DNA from: an uncultured Oscillospiraceae bacterium
Lineage (GTDB): Bacteria; Bacillota; Clostridia; Oscillospirales; Oscillospiraceae
Assembly: GCA_934567355.1 (NCBI GenBank)
Contig: CAKTJC010000017.1
Span: 1-56,443, forward strand
Direction of reading: 5' to 3'
Length of the DNA stretch: 56,443 bases
Part shown: positions 41,298-49,760 of the stretch, piece after piece
Layout of the letters: each line of letters starts with the position of its first letter
Position numbering within the stretch: the first letter of the stretch is position 1
Program-made: the position numbers and the translations under genes
Notes under the pieces: model-generated
What the model saw: only the letters and a program-made list of their open reading frames with translations
Told to the model about the DNA's origin: nothing
The model's database searches: none

Positions 41298-43999
41298 TGT
41301 TCTGCCTTCACTTTTTCTACCCATGCTTTAATCTCACTTTCCGGTGTATCCGTGATCACGTAGCGGTATACAGAGCCGATCTGGCTTCCATAGATCTGAC
41401 CTTCATAGGAGCGATAGTCTACGACAATCTCACACAGGGAGCCTGCTTCATCAAACAGGTAGGTATAGACTTCCTGCGCGTTATATGCGCTGGACTGGGA
41501 AAAGGAATGAAGAAAGCGAATTTCCCGGTCACTGATGATGCTGTAGTCCTTGGAAAAATAATAGCTGTCATAGGGTTCATTCCAATAACTGCGCTTCGCC
41601 CAGGATTCAAACATCACATCGGAATCCGCGACGCTGTGCTTGTAGCCCTGGGAGCCGTAGAAATCGTATACTTCGCTCCCGTCATAGCGCCAGATGACCT
41701 CGACCAGATCTTCACTGGAGAAATAGTCGTTTCCGCTGCACTGGTACTTCTCCAGGCGGAAGCCCTTCTGTTTCAGCGCCTCGATGGCGGCATCCACTCT
41801 TGCGAGCGCTTCCTCGCCGCCTTCACCGTGAATTCCACCGGTGAGAGGGATGGAGAACTCCGCATACTGGATAATGGAGTCACCCTCCTGATAGAAGTGC
41901 TTGCCCATGCGGTAAATACCGGCCTCCAGCGTCCCGTAGGTATCCGACCAATCCACGTTGACGATCGTCGTCTGCCCCATGACCCTGATGGTATCCGTGC
42001 CCCAGCTGCCTTCCTGGTTGGCATCTCCCAGCCGCTGCCAGCGGTTGTCCTCCCACTTCTCGATCCAGTAATTGCAGTCGGTGGTGATTTTGGAAACGCC
42101 GGCCAGATTGGTACCAAGCCAGACCTCGCCGCCATCGCCCTTCAGCAGATCGTCGTCCACCCGAAAGAAGACGCTCCAGGGGGAGCGCTGCATCGCCACA
42201 AAGGAATCCTGCGGCTCATAGGTGCTGATCGACCCATCCAGGTAGTTGGATGCGCTTACGACCTCCATGCGGTTTCGCACATGTTCGGAAACATTTCCGT
42301 CCTCACCGATGGTTTCGTCCAGCCGCTCAATGGAATCCAGCGTTCCGTCAGTCTTAAAGCGGAAGGTATCGGTGCCGTGATGTACCTTGCCGGAGGAGTC
42401 CGCCCACACGGACAGGAAAGTGATCTCCTCCTGGCTGATTTTGGATTTTCCCTTCGGGAACAGGAATTTGCGGTTCTGATCCAGCGCGTATTTATTTTCC
42501 CACTGGGAGAACAGCGGATCCTCGGAGGATGTTTCGCCCTGGGATACCTGGAATTCTCCGTAAAAACGGGTGATGCTGCTGTTCGTGCCGTTGCGCAGCA
42601 GATGCATGACGGGCTGGAGATTCCCAGCAGGGCTTTCCTCGGAAAGCAGGACGGAATAGTAGCTGTTGGAGGTGAGTGTACTGAGCGCATTGGCGCAGCG
42701 GGTCAGCGCATTCTCTTCCTCGTCGGGGAGCTTTTCCCGGTAGATGTGGAAACCGGTCTGGAAGGTGGCAGAATCCGCGTTGCTGTAGACGGTCATTACG
42801 GCGCGGTAATCCCCGGCACTGAGCGCGCCATAGTTCAGCGACCAGTCGACATCCTGCCCATAGTCACTGACGCTGTAGTTCCGGCTTGCAGCAAAACCGA
42901 TTTGTATTTTCGCCAGACTGTAATAGGGATCGGGACCTGGTACGCGCTCCCACTCGATGCCGTTCCAGTGCTCCAGGTATACGCCGTCGATCACTATATT
43001 TTCGGAGCGTTGGATAAACCGGTCTTCCACAATGCAGGCCAGATAGCCGCCGGTGGGGGAGGTGGCGTCCAGATACACGGTAACGCCCCAGTCCGGGTTC
43101 GGCTCCAGCTCCGGCATGGCGGGCAGCGTAACGGACTCCGGAGCCTGGTTGCTGCTGCGCTGCAATTCGGCCTGCTCATTGGAAGCAGCCTGCGCAGGAT
43201 TGGTAAGCAGACACAGCGTTACGAACGCAACGGCGAGGACGCCCATCAGGCTCATAAGAAAGGCGGGCTTGCGATAGTGCAGGGTGGATTTGATGCGGTA
43301 TTTTACGCTGACCTCACCAAAGGCCACGGGGCAGGCGGCGTAATAAATCCGATTGGTGCTGCACTGCAGCAGGGCGGAGGCATAGGCTTTCCGCTCGCCC
43401 AGCTCCATGAACTGCACCACCCGTTCATCGCAGGCAATCTCGATGTCCTTGCACAGCATCAGGTAGGCGATCCACACCAGCGGATTAAACCAGTGCAGTG
43501 CCAGCGCAATAAACGCAATCACCTTGATCCAGTGGTCGCCCTTTTCCAGATGGGTGCGCTCATGGGCAAGGATCTGCTTGCGGGCGGACTGGCTCATGCC
43601 GCTGGGAATGTAGATCTTCGGCTTGATGAACCCCAGCACAAAGGCTGTTTCGATCTTATCCGATTCGTAGCCGCCGGGCACCGCTACCGCGTCCTTTACC
43701 TGCTTTTGCAGGCGCAGGTAGGCGGCTACGCTGATCAGCACGATGGCACCGGCAGCGCATGCCCACAGGATCCAGACGAGTTTGGAGGAAATTGCGGGCA
43801 ATGTCACACTGCCCGGCTGCAGACTGAAGGAGCTCTGCACGGAGATGGGCATCAGCAGCCGGATCCCAGCCAGCATCCACAGAAAGCAGATGTATTTTCG
43901 GGGCGTGCGTTTTAATACAAGCCGCAGGAGCATTACGGCGAGAATGACAATGCTGCCGTGAATGCTGGCGGTGAGCAGATTCTGGCAAAAGGCATTCAT
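41294..43999 (-). CDS. BlaR1-like M56 metallopeptidase receptor with duplicated A-B-A-B sensor
   Basis: The 901-residue protein has helices at about 14-30, 37-53 and 73-94, the zinc protease motif AHERTH (H146, E147, H150) with ACDER (189-193), helix 247-267 and a ~630-residue extracytoplasmic part. The outer part repeats: an Ig-like unit A (about 300-420, with WSLNYGALSAGDYR) and unit B (428-585), then A again (605-718, WSDTYGTLEAGIYR) and B again (729-895). Unit A resembles the bacterial Ig-like Big_14 type. No penicillin-binding SxxK site is visible. It overlaps blaI-like 43996 by 4 bases. By family it should signal by cleaving that repressor. Confidence 0.9.
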   Translation of the reverse strand: MNAFCQNLLTASIHGSIVILAVMLLRLVLKRTPRKYICFLWMLAGIRLLMPISVQSSFSLQPGSVTLPAISSKLVWILWACAAGAIVLISVAAYLRLQKQVKDAVAVPGGYESDKIETAFVLGFIKPKIYIPSGMSQSARKQILAHERTHLEKGDHWIKVIAFIALALHWFNPLVWIAYLMLCKDIEIACDERVVQFMELGERKAYASALLQCSTNRIYYAACPVAFGEVSVKYRIKSTLHYRKPAFLMSLMGVLAVAFVTLCLLTNPAQAASNEQAELQRSSNQAPESVTLPAMPELEPNPDWGVTVYLDATSPTGGYLACIVEDRFIQRSENIVIDGVYLEHWNGIEWERVPGPDPYYSLAKIQIGFAASRNYSVSDYGQDVDWSLNYGALSAGDYRAVMTVYSNADSATFQTGFHIYREKLPDEEENALTRCANALSTLTSNSYYSVLLSEESPAGNLQPVMHLLRNGTNSSITRFYGEFQVSQGETSSEDPLFSQWENKYALDQNRKFLFPKGKSKISQEEITFLSVWADSSGKVHHGTDTFRFKTDGTLDSIERLDETIGEDGNVSEHVRNRMEVVSASNYLDGSISTYEPQDSFVAMQRSPWSVFFRVDDDLLKGDGGEVWLGTNLAGVSKITTDCNYWIEKWEDNRWQRLGDANQEGSWGTDTIRVMGQTTIVNVDWSDTYGTLEAGIYRMGKHFYQEGDSIIQYAEFSIPLTGGIHGEGGEEALARVDAAIEALKQKGFRLEKYQCSGNDYFSSEDLVEVIWRYDGSEVYDFYGSQGYKHSVADSDVMFESWAKRSYWNEPYDSYYFSKDYSIISDREIRFLHSFSQSSAYNAQEVYTYLFDEAGSLCEIVVDYRSYEGQIYGSQIGSVYRYVITDTPESEIKAWVEKVKAEQ

Positions 44000-44364
44000 G
44001 ATTCGTCCTCCTGATAGCTGTCGATGAAGGCTTGCAGCTGCTCCACCTCATCCCTGGTCAGCCGCTTCGTGCGGGAAAAAGCGGCCAGGAAGGCGGGCAT
44101 GGAGCCCTCGAAGGTGTCCTGCATCATTTCGTCCAGGCGGGATTTCTGAGCATCCTCCTTGGAGATCAGGCTGGTGACGGTGGCGTTCTCGTTTTTGACA
44201 ACGCCCCGCTCCTCCAGCCGCCGGATAACGGTGTAGGTGGTAGCTTTTGACCAGCCCAGCTGCTCCTTGCACAGGGCGACGAGCTTTGTGGAATTCACCG
44301 GCTCGTTCTCCCACAGCAGCAGGCAGAAGCGGTATTCGCTTTCAAAGATCTTGGGGGCTGCCAT
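43996..44364 (-). CDS. BlaI/MecI-family transcriptional repressor
   Basis: The 122-residue protein has the BlaI winged helix (ESEYRFCLLLWENEPVNSTKLVAL ... TTYTVIRRLEERGVV, 8-58) and the dimerisation tail (AFLAAFSRTKRLTRDEVEQLQAFID). It overlaps the M56 gene by ATGA and starts 14 bases after the beta-helix gene. GGAGG precedes the ATG. No BlaI-type TACT dyad is visible at the operon promoter, so its target may be elsewhere. Confidence 0.92.
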   Translation of the reverse strand: MAAPKIFESEYRFCLLLWENEPVNSTKLVALCKEQLGWSKATTYTVIRRLEERGVVKNENATVTSLISKEDAQKSRLDEMMQDTFEGSMPAFLAAFSRTKRLTRDEVEQLQAFIDSYQEDES

Positions 44365-44378
44365 TGCGCATTCCTCCT

Positions 44379-45185
44379 TTAATTTCCGATGTAGCCGTCG
44401 TGTACTTTCTCACCGTTGATGGTGATGTTCTTTGTGTCATGGAGCATGAAGGGGGTGCCGTCGTACCATGTGCCCATAAATTCCTCACCCAGGTCGCGGA
44501 TGGTGTTTCCGTTGAAGGTGACGTCACGGCATGTAACCATATAGATACCGCCCGTGCTGCATTCGTAAATGTCGCAGTTGGTGACCTGGATTTCCTTGCT
44601 GTTCTCGGCCCACACGCCGACCACGCCGCAGCCATACAGACCGCAGTTATTGATCAGAGCGTTTTCGCAATTGGCAAAGCCGATGACACCGCCAGCGCAG
44701 TAAGCGGGCTCGATGGTGTGTCCGGCGGTGAAGCCCTCCACCATGATGTTGCTGCAGTTTTCAAAATTGAGAACGTGCGCATACCGGGGTGTTGCGGATA
44801 CGGTGTGCTCCTTCACATCGTCGCCCTCGGCGCGGATGGTCAGGTTGCTCAGATCGTGAATGGTGAGCTGCACGCCGTCGAATACTTCCTGCCAGCGATA
44901 ATATTCGCCGTCGGTTTCGCCGTAGCCGGTGGCATCGCTCAGGTTATAAAATTCGGCATCCAGGATGATCTCGGTGTCGGGCGCCAGGGCGGCCAGAAGT
45001 TCGTCGACTGTGGAAACATGTACCTGCGTTTGTTCTCCGTCAATTACCGGGGTAAATTCAACGGGCTCGGTGGGGGCGGTGTCACCGGCCTCCTCCGCCA
45101 GCGCCGCAGGGGCAAAGGCCAGGAAGCAGGCGAACAGTGTAACGATCAGCGCGATGGCGAGGGTAAAAGAAATTGACTTTTTCAT
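44379..45185 (-). CDS. Secreted right-handed parallel beta-helix protein
   Basis: The 268-residue protein has a signal peptide (MKKSISFTLAIALIVTLFACFLAFAPAALAE). After a short linker, residues ~75-255 consist of short repeats typical of a parallel beta-helix: ENCSNIMVEGFTAG, GFANCENALINNCGLYGCG, NSKEIQVTNCDIYECS, TCRDVTFNGNTIRDLG, TKNITINGEKV. NosD/pectate-lyase-like proteins have this pattern; no lyase active site is evident. Being first in the operon, before blaI and the M56 receptor, it could be a co-regulated effector or ligand carrier. AAAGGAGAG precedes the ATG. Confidence 0.85.
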   Translation of the reverse strand: MKKSISFTLAIALIVTLFACFLAFAPAALAEEAGDTAPTEPVEFTPVIDGEQTQVHVSTVDELLAALAPDTEIILDAEFYNLSDATGYGETDGEYYRWQEVFDGVQLTIHDLSNLTIRAEGDDVKEHTVSATPRYAHVLNFENCSNIMVEGFTAGHTIEPAYCAGGVIGFANCENALINNCGLYGCGVVGVWAENSKEIQVTNCDIYECSTGGIYMVTCRDVTFNGNTIRDLGEEFMGTWYDGTPFMLHDTKNITINGEKVHDGYIGN

Positions 45186-45212
45186 GGATTTCTCTCCTTT
45201 GATTCAAAAATT

Positions 45213-45269
45213 GGTTTAGCGCGTTAAACCTTACGCTCAAAGTTTAACACGTTAAACCAATCTTGTCAA
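45213..45269 (-). promoter_or_regulatory. Promoter with two LacI/TetR-like operators
   Basis: On the minus strand TTGACA (45269-45264), 17 bp and TAAACT (45246-45241) form the promoter. Palindrome 1 (45241-45258, GGTTTAACGTGTTAAACT) covers the -10; palindrome 2 (45213-45230, GGTTTAACGCGCTAAACC) covers the start region. Centres are 28 bp apart. The central CG and near-identity mark them as operators of one repressor. Confidence 0.8.
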
Positions 45270-45310
45270 GCCCTATTAAGAAATCTTAAGAATTGATCCG
45301 TTATGCCCTT

Positions 45311-45841
45311 TTATACATCCCGATACATGGTGATGTCCGCCTTGCCCTCCTGGCTGGTTCCGTTGTAGCCCTCTGTGTCCAGCCCGCCGATCCGGAAGCC
45401 AGCCTTCAGATAGAACAGGCATGCGGAGAGATTATTATCTTGCACAGTAAGCGACACACCCTGCATTTTCTTTTCCTTTGCAAGCTCCATGCATTTTTCA
45501 ACCAGCATCTTTCCGATTCCCAGCTTCCGGCAGGAGGCAGCTACTTTCAGATCGGAAAGATACAGATATTTGAAAAAGCTCTTTTCCAGAATCGCAAGCC
45601 CTACACAGATGCCGTCCTGATATGCGCCGATAAAATCGGTGCTTTCCGCCATTTCGTCATAGCTGTAAGGTTCATCCGGAAAGCACATTTCGCTGCACTG
45701 TTCCGGCGGAAACTTCTCTATAGAGTAATCCCAATGCTTGTCCGCATAGCTGGGCACCATCCGCCCATAAAGAGGGAAGGGGTCGTTTTTCAGCAAAATA
45801 TCTTCCTTGTGCGCTGCGTCGATCAGTCGAATTTCAATCAT
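45311..45841 (-). CDS. GNAT-family N-acetyltransferase (streptothricin-acetyltransferase-like)
   Basis: ATG 45841 follows AAAGGAGC. The 176-residue protein has the GNAT fold with the acetyl-CoA loop CRKLGIGKMLV and a C-terminal TVQDNNLSACLFYLKAGFRIGGLD segment. The QDNN.SAC.FY..GF.IG pattern is close to what I remember of Sat-type streptothricin acetyltransferases, so an antibiotic or amine substrate is possible but unproven. It is monocistronic with its own promoter. Confidence 0.85.
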   Translation of the reverse strand: MIEIRLIDAAHKEDILLKNDPFPLYGRMVPSYADKHWDYSIEKFPPEQCSEMCFPDEPYSYDEMAESTDFIGAYQDGICVGLAILEKSFFKYLYLSDLKVAASCRKLGIGKMLVEKCMELAKEKKMQGVSLTVQDNNLSACLFYLKAGFRIGGLDTEGYNGTSQEGKADITMYRDV

Positions 45842-45870
45842 ATATCTGCTCCTTTCGGCATGATGCCTCC

Positions 45871-45898
45871 ATTTTAGCATCTTTTACTGGGAAGTCAA
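45871..45898 (-). promoter_or_regulatory. Promoter of the GNAT gene
   Basis: On the minus strand TTGACT (45898-45893), 16 bp and TAAAAT (45876-45871). Confidence 0.65.
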
Positions 45899-45955
45899 CG
45901 GACGGTCGGATTTAATACGGTCGGGAAATTGATTCTTAATATTTCCTTAGCATCA

Positions 45956-45984
45956 TTGACATTCTGAATACGGATGGATATAAT
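45956..45984 (+). promoter_or_regulatory. Fully consensus sigma-A promoter
   Basis: TTGACA (45956-45961), 17 bp and TATAAT (45979-45984), all twelve bases matching, upstream of the lipoprotein gene at 46034. Confidence 0.88.
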
Positions 45985-46033
45985 TGGCTAACCGTTTAGA
46001 AACGATGTTGTGTAACGAAATTTTGGGGGAATT

Positions 46034-46771
46034 ATGAACATGAAATATGAAAAGTACAAAATTGTCGGTGCAGCCGCCGTGCTGGCACTGTCCCTTTCTG
46101 CCTGTGCTCCGCAGATGAATATTGCTGCGCCCGCTGCATCAACGGAGCCGGAAACGCAGCCGACCCAGCAGGTGGCAACAGTGCCGCAGAGCTGGGACGA
46201 TGTGGTGGAGCTGGTCAATATGGCAGGGGACAGCACGACAGTCTATCTGCTGGCAGATGGCCGCTACCTTGACCGGCAGGATCGCTTTTTCACCTATGAC
46301 GGTGCAGAGACCTGGACATGTGACGATGGTAGCATCTGGAACCGCAAGGCGGATTCTGCTGCTTCCGGCGGATATTCTGATGCAGCGCCCTCCGCGACCA
46401 ATGTCTATGCGGAATTTGCTGTCGAGCGGCTTCTTGCCCAGCGTCCGGATCACATCTCCTTCAGCGAAGGCGCAGGAGATAAGATTGTGCTGACCTTCGA
46501 TACGGCAGTTACCGAATTTCGTTTCCTGGAGCTGCAGGGCGGCAGCTTTGATAATGCAGGCAAATTTTCCTGCACCGGCGTCAGGGAGCTTTACACCTGC
46601 GATTTGATCCTGGACAGCGACCTGATGGTGGTGCAGACGCAGCTGGAGGGGCTGGTTCCCACCCGCGGCTTCAGCTTCAGGGATGATGCGGGGAATATCC
46701 AGTACTATTATCTTGCCCTCAGCGGTGAGGATAATGTGCCTCTGGTGGTTCATTTCAATTTCTATGGTTGA
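46034..46771 (+). CDS. Lipoprotein of unknown function
   Basis: The 245-residue protein has a signal peptide with lipobox LSLSAC (Cys 24) and a Pro/Thr/Glu-rich linker (to about 50). A beta-rich domain follows (TVYLLADGRYLDRQDRFFTYDG ... VVHFNFYG) with no motif I recognise. GGGGGA precedes the ATG. The perfect promoter upstream suggests high constitutive expression. The pgi promoter overlaps its stop codon. Confidence 0.8.
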   Translation: MNMKYEKYKIVGAAAVLALSLSACAPQMNIAAPAASTEPETQPTQQVATVPQSWDDVVELVNMAGDSTTVYLLADGRYLDRQDRFFTYDGAETWTCDDGSIWNRKADSAASGGYSDAAPSATNVYAEFAVERLLAQRPDHISFSEGAGDKIVLTFDTAVTEFRFLELQGGSFDNAGKFSCTGVRELYTCDLILDSDLMVVQTQLEGLVPTRGFSFRDDAGNIQYYYLALSGEDNVPLVVHFNFYG

Positions 46772-46796
46772 TATTTCTTGTCAGTCGTAGTATAAT
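46768..46796 (+). promoter_or_regulatory. Promoter of pgi
   Basis: TTGATA (46768-46773), 17 bp and TATAAT (46791-46796); the -35 overlaps the preceding stop codon. Confidence 0.8.
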
Positions 46797-46858
46797 TGCC
46801 ACGATTGACGTGCATTTCAAGCATGATTTTACTATGAACCGACGAGGAGGAAATCAAT

Positions 46859-48439
46859 ATGATTGCCTGGAAGAATCTGGATACCCTGGCTTCCTATCAG
46901 AAGCTTCAGGAGACAAAGCGGGTGAATTTGCCGGAGGCAATGTCCGGCGAGAGCGGCGCGCAGCGGGTGAAGAACTACTCTGTTCCCATGGGTGCCGGTA
47001 TGGCTTTCAACTATGGCGCCAGAGCGGTGGATGATGCCGTTTTGTCCGCACTGAGCGATTTTGCCAAGGAGGCACAGCTGACCGAAAAGTTCGCCGCCCT
47101 CTATAACGGCGAAGTCATCAACACCGGCGAGAAGCGCCGCGTCCTGCACCACCTGTGCCGCGGCCAGCTGGGCGAGGACGTGATTGCTGACGGTGTAAAC
47201 AAGCGGGAGTTCTACCTGGGAGAGCAGCAAAAGATTGCCGACTTTGCCAACAAGGTGCATTCCGGCGAGATTGCCAACGCCGCCGGTGAGAAGTTTACCA
47301 CCGTCTGCCAGATTGGCATTGGCGGCTCTGACCTGGGTCCCCGCGCCATCTATCTGGCGCTGGAAAACTGGGCAAAGGTCAACAATACCCTGAAAATGAA
47401 GGCTGCCTTCATTTCCAATGTGGACCCCGATGATGCCGCCGGTGTGCTGAGTAACCTGGATTTGCCCCACTCCCTGTTCATCCTGGTGTCCAAGTCCGGC
47501 ACTACTTTGGAGACGCTGACCAACGAATCCTTTGTGAAGGATGCCCTGCAAAAGGCCGGTCTGAATCCCTCCAAGCATATGATTGCCGTCACCAGTGAGA
47601 CTTCCCCCCTGGCAAAGAGCAGCGACTACCTCACCGCATTCTTCATGGATGATTACATCGGTGGCCGCTATTCCTCCTCCTCCGGTGTGGGCGGTGCCGT
47701 GCTGTCCCTGGCCTTTGGCCCCGAAGTATTTGCCCAGTTCCTGGAAGGCGCTGCCGAGGCAGACAAGCTGGCCAAGAATGAAGACCTCCTGAAAAATCCT
47801 GCCATGCTGGATGCCCTGATTGGCGTTTACGAGCGCAATGTCCTGGGCTATCCCAGCACCGTCGTATTGCCTTACTCCCAGGCGCTCAGCCGCTTCCCGG
47901 CTCATTTGCAGCAGCTGGACATGGAGTCCAACGGCAAGTCCGTCAACCGCTTTGGTGAGCCTGTGCATTATTCCACCGGCCCCGTCATCTTCGGCGAGCC
48001 GGGCACCAACGGCCAGCACTCCTTCTATCAGCTGCTCCACCAGGGCACCGACATCATCCCCCTCCAGTTCGTAGGCTTCAAGAACAGCCAGATGGGCACC
48101 GATGTGGTGATTCAGGGCAGCACCAGCCAGCAGAAGCTGTGCGCCAATGTGGCGGCGCAGATTGTGGCCTTTGCCTGCGGCAAGGATGACGAGAACCTGA
48201 ACAAAAAGTTCCAGGGTGGCCGTCCTTCCAGCATCATCATCGGCGAGAAGCTGACCCCCGCCGCTGTGGGTGCCCTGCTGGCACACTTCGAGAACAAGGT
48301 CATGTTCCAGGGCTTTGCCTGGAATTTGAACTCCTTCGACCAGGAGGGCGTGCAGCTGGGCAAGGTTCTGGCCAAGAAGGTTCTGGCGCACGATACCGAC
48401 GGCGCATTGAAGGTCTACAGCGACCTGCTGAACATCTGA
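46859..48439 (+). CDS. pgi: Glucose-6-phosphate isomerase
   Basis: The 526-residue protein has the two SIS subdomains. The segment IGIGGSDLGPRAI near residue 149, the SKSGTTLET phosphate loop near 215, GGRYSSSSGVGG near 265 and the C-terminal FDQEGVQLGKVLAKK carry the active-site residues. It interconverts glucose-6-P and fructose-6-P, linking hexose entry, including from the glycan locus, to glycolysis. GAGGAGG precedes the ATG. Confidence 0.96.
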   Translation: MIAWKNLDTLASYQKLQETKRVNLPEAMSGESGAQRVKNYSVPMGAGMAFNYGARAVDDAVLSALSDFAKEAQLTEKFAALYNGEVINTGEKRRVLHHLCRGQLGEDVIADGVNKREFYLGEQQKIADFANKVHSGEIANAAGEKFTTVCQIGIGGSDLGPRAIYLALENWAKVNNTLKMKAAFISNVDPDDAAGVLSNLDLPHSLFILVSKSGTTLETLTNESFVKDALQKAGLNPSKHMIAVTSETSPLAKSSDYLTAFFMDDYIGGRYSSSSGVGGAVLSLAFGPEVFAQFLEGAAEADKLAKNEDLLKNPAMLDALIGVYERNVLGYPSTVVLPYSQALSRFPAHLQQLDMESNGKSVNRFGEPVHYSTGPVIFGEPGTNGQHSFYQLLHQGTDIIPLQFVGFKNSQMGTDVVIQGSTSQQKLCANVAAQIVAFACGKDDENLNKKFQGGRPSSIIIGEKLTPAAVGALLAHFENKVMFQGFAWNLNSFDQEGVQLGKVLAKKVLAHDTDGALKVYSDLLNI

Positions 48440-48453
48440 TCATATAAAAAGCC

Positions 48454-48488
48454 GCTCCCTCCCGCGAAAAGCAGGAGGGAGCTTTGCT
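48454..48488 (+). terminator. Rho-independent terminator of pgi
   Basis: GCTCCCTCC (48454-48462) pairs with GGAGGGAGC (48474-48482), then TTTGCTG. Confidence 0.75.
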
Positions 48489-48738
48489 GTGCAGTCAGAG
48501 AATCCGCACAACGGTTGTTAATGACTGCTTGATTTACTGTCATCTTCAGTGCTTACACGACAATAGATGCAGATGTGGAGCTTTTTCTTTTTCGCATATT
48601 GTCCGCGTACTTTTCCTGATAGGAAGCGATCTGCATTTTGCGATTTCACGCGCTGTGTCAAGTCAAAAAATAACTCACTGCGTCTGCGATGAGCTGTATT
48701 TTATGACAGGCCATTCAAACCGCCAACCGTTTTCCCAA
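48489..48738. other. AT-richer intergenic stretch without recognised genes
   Basis: No ribosome-binding site, RNA or repeat is recognised. Base composition is more AT-rich than the flanks, as in the mobile scar that follows. Confidence 0.5.
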
Positions 48739-48930
48739 CTATTCGTTCAACTCGCTGCCACAGTTAATATGCAATCCTTCTGGCGGGCAAAAGCCATAGT
48801 CAAACTGGCACTTTATAATTTGGAATACGTGGCCCGCTTTACAGCGAATGGAAGATTTGTGATTTTTGATATATCGTTCCCTATCAATCTCATTGTTACT
48901 TACTTGAGGCATAAGCCCTTGTGAGCAGCA
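48739..48930 (-). pseudogene. Decayed transposase C-terminus (IS5/IS1182-like)
   Basis: On the minus strand the frame reads RERYIKNHKSSIRCKAGHVFQIIKCQFDYG, resembling the end of DDE transposases (I-R-x-K-x-E-H-x-F-x-I-I-K-x-x-F-G). The catalytic Glu position reads Gly (KAGH for KVEH), the ~30 residues that normally follow are scrambled, and no N-terminal part is present. Confidence 0.45.
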
Positions 48931-49055
48931 CAGTAGATTTTGCGGCATATTCTCCTGTGTTTCCGAAACGGACAGCCTTGTCCGCCAATTACCAGCTGTT
49001 ATTGGTTCTAAATATATCGTCTGATTTTTTCTTCGACTGGCTAATATGGGGCACT

Positions 49056-49565
49056 TCACAAAACTTTTTCGCCCATGGTCTCTTCGCAAATCTTAATGGT
49101 ATTGTCTAACAATGTAATAGCCAATTCGTTATTTGAGAATTCAGGCTCATTCAGCACAACAAATCTCATCTGCTTTAACAGTTGAACATTATCTAACTTG
49201 AAAGGAGAGACTCTTTGACTTCTAAAGCGAGAGATTCTCTGATTTTCGTTTTTTACCTGAGCAACAATACAATTGCAAATTAAAGAAAGTGGTTCTATAG
49301 ATGACATTCCTTCAATGCATTTCATTAAACTATTAAATAAAATTTTGTCTACATGTTTATCAGGATTTTCTCTATAATATTCATATATTGCCTCGAGCAT
49401 TACATAATAATTATGTCCTGCTCCCGGAAAAGATTCCAGCCTACACTTTCCGATACCCATAAGCATGCAAGGAAATGCCATTTTATTGCTGCCGTCTAAA
49501 TATTTTTGTGTTGCAGAATCAACCATGAGCATAGCAAAATCTATCATATCTCTATTTCCATTCAT
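49056..49565 (-). CDS. Orphan cytoplasmic protein in a mobile-element scar
   Basis: The 169-residue, mostly alpha-helical protein has no signal or membrane segment. GAGGTG lies 7 bases before the ATG and a good promoter is upstream. Codon use is AT-rich, unlike the neighbours, suggesting recent transfer. I recognise no family; an immunity or defence accessory is possible given context, but that is a guess. Confidence 0.65.
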   Translation of the reverse strand: MNGNRDMIDFAMLMVDSATQKYLDGSNKMAFPCMLMGIGKCRLESFPGAGHNYYVMLEAIYEYYRENPDKHVDKILFNSLMKCIEGMSSIEPLSLICNCIVAQVKNENQRISRFRSQRVSPFKLDNVQLLKQMRFVVLNEPEFSNNELAITLLDNTIKICEETMGEKVL

Positions 49566-49593
49566 TATAAATCACCTCTACTATTTATTGGTT

Positions 49594-49648
49594 TTGCAAA
49601 ATTGCAACTTATCAAGCGTATTATATCACTACAGGCCCTTTTTAGCAA
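49594..49648 (-). promoter_or_regulatory. Promoter of the orphan gene with inverted repeat
   Basis: On the minus strand TTGCTA (49648-49643), 17 bp and TATAAT (49625-49620). Downstream, TTGCAA-AA-TTGCAA (49594-49607) is an inverted repeat placed as an operator would be. Confidence 0.6.
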
Positions 49649-49659
49649 CAGATTATATA

Positions 49660-49698
49660 AAAAGCCACCGTAATTCCGTCGGAATCACGGTGGCTTTT
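49660..49698. terminator. Near-perfect palindromic terminator
   Basis: AAAAGCCACCGT (49660-49671) pairs with ACGGTGGCTTTT (49687-49698), with an inner ATTCCG/CGGAAT stem; T-runs lie on both sides. Confidence 0.75.
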
Positions 49699-49699
49699 T

Positions 49700-49716
49700 A
49701 CTGGTGGAGCCGAGGG
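49700..49716. repeat. Second partial copy of the tmRNA/tRNA 3'-end sequence
   Basis: TGGTGGAGCCGAGGG (starting at 49701) is identical to bases 49844-49858; similarity then fades. A duplicated RNA 3' end is the usual footprint of an integrative element. Confidence 0.5.
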
Positions 49717-49760
49717 AAATCAAGAGAATTATGGAGCACCTTCCGTGGAGCCGGAGGATG

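Noticed and set aside
41297..43915. An 872-codon open frame opposite the second M56 receptor gene
   Set aside because: Same cause: antisense shadow without recognisable domains or a ribosome-binding site.
46832..48391. A 519-codon open frame opposite pgi
   Set aside because: Antisense to a complete glucose-6-phosphate isomerase gene.
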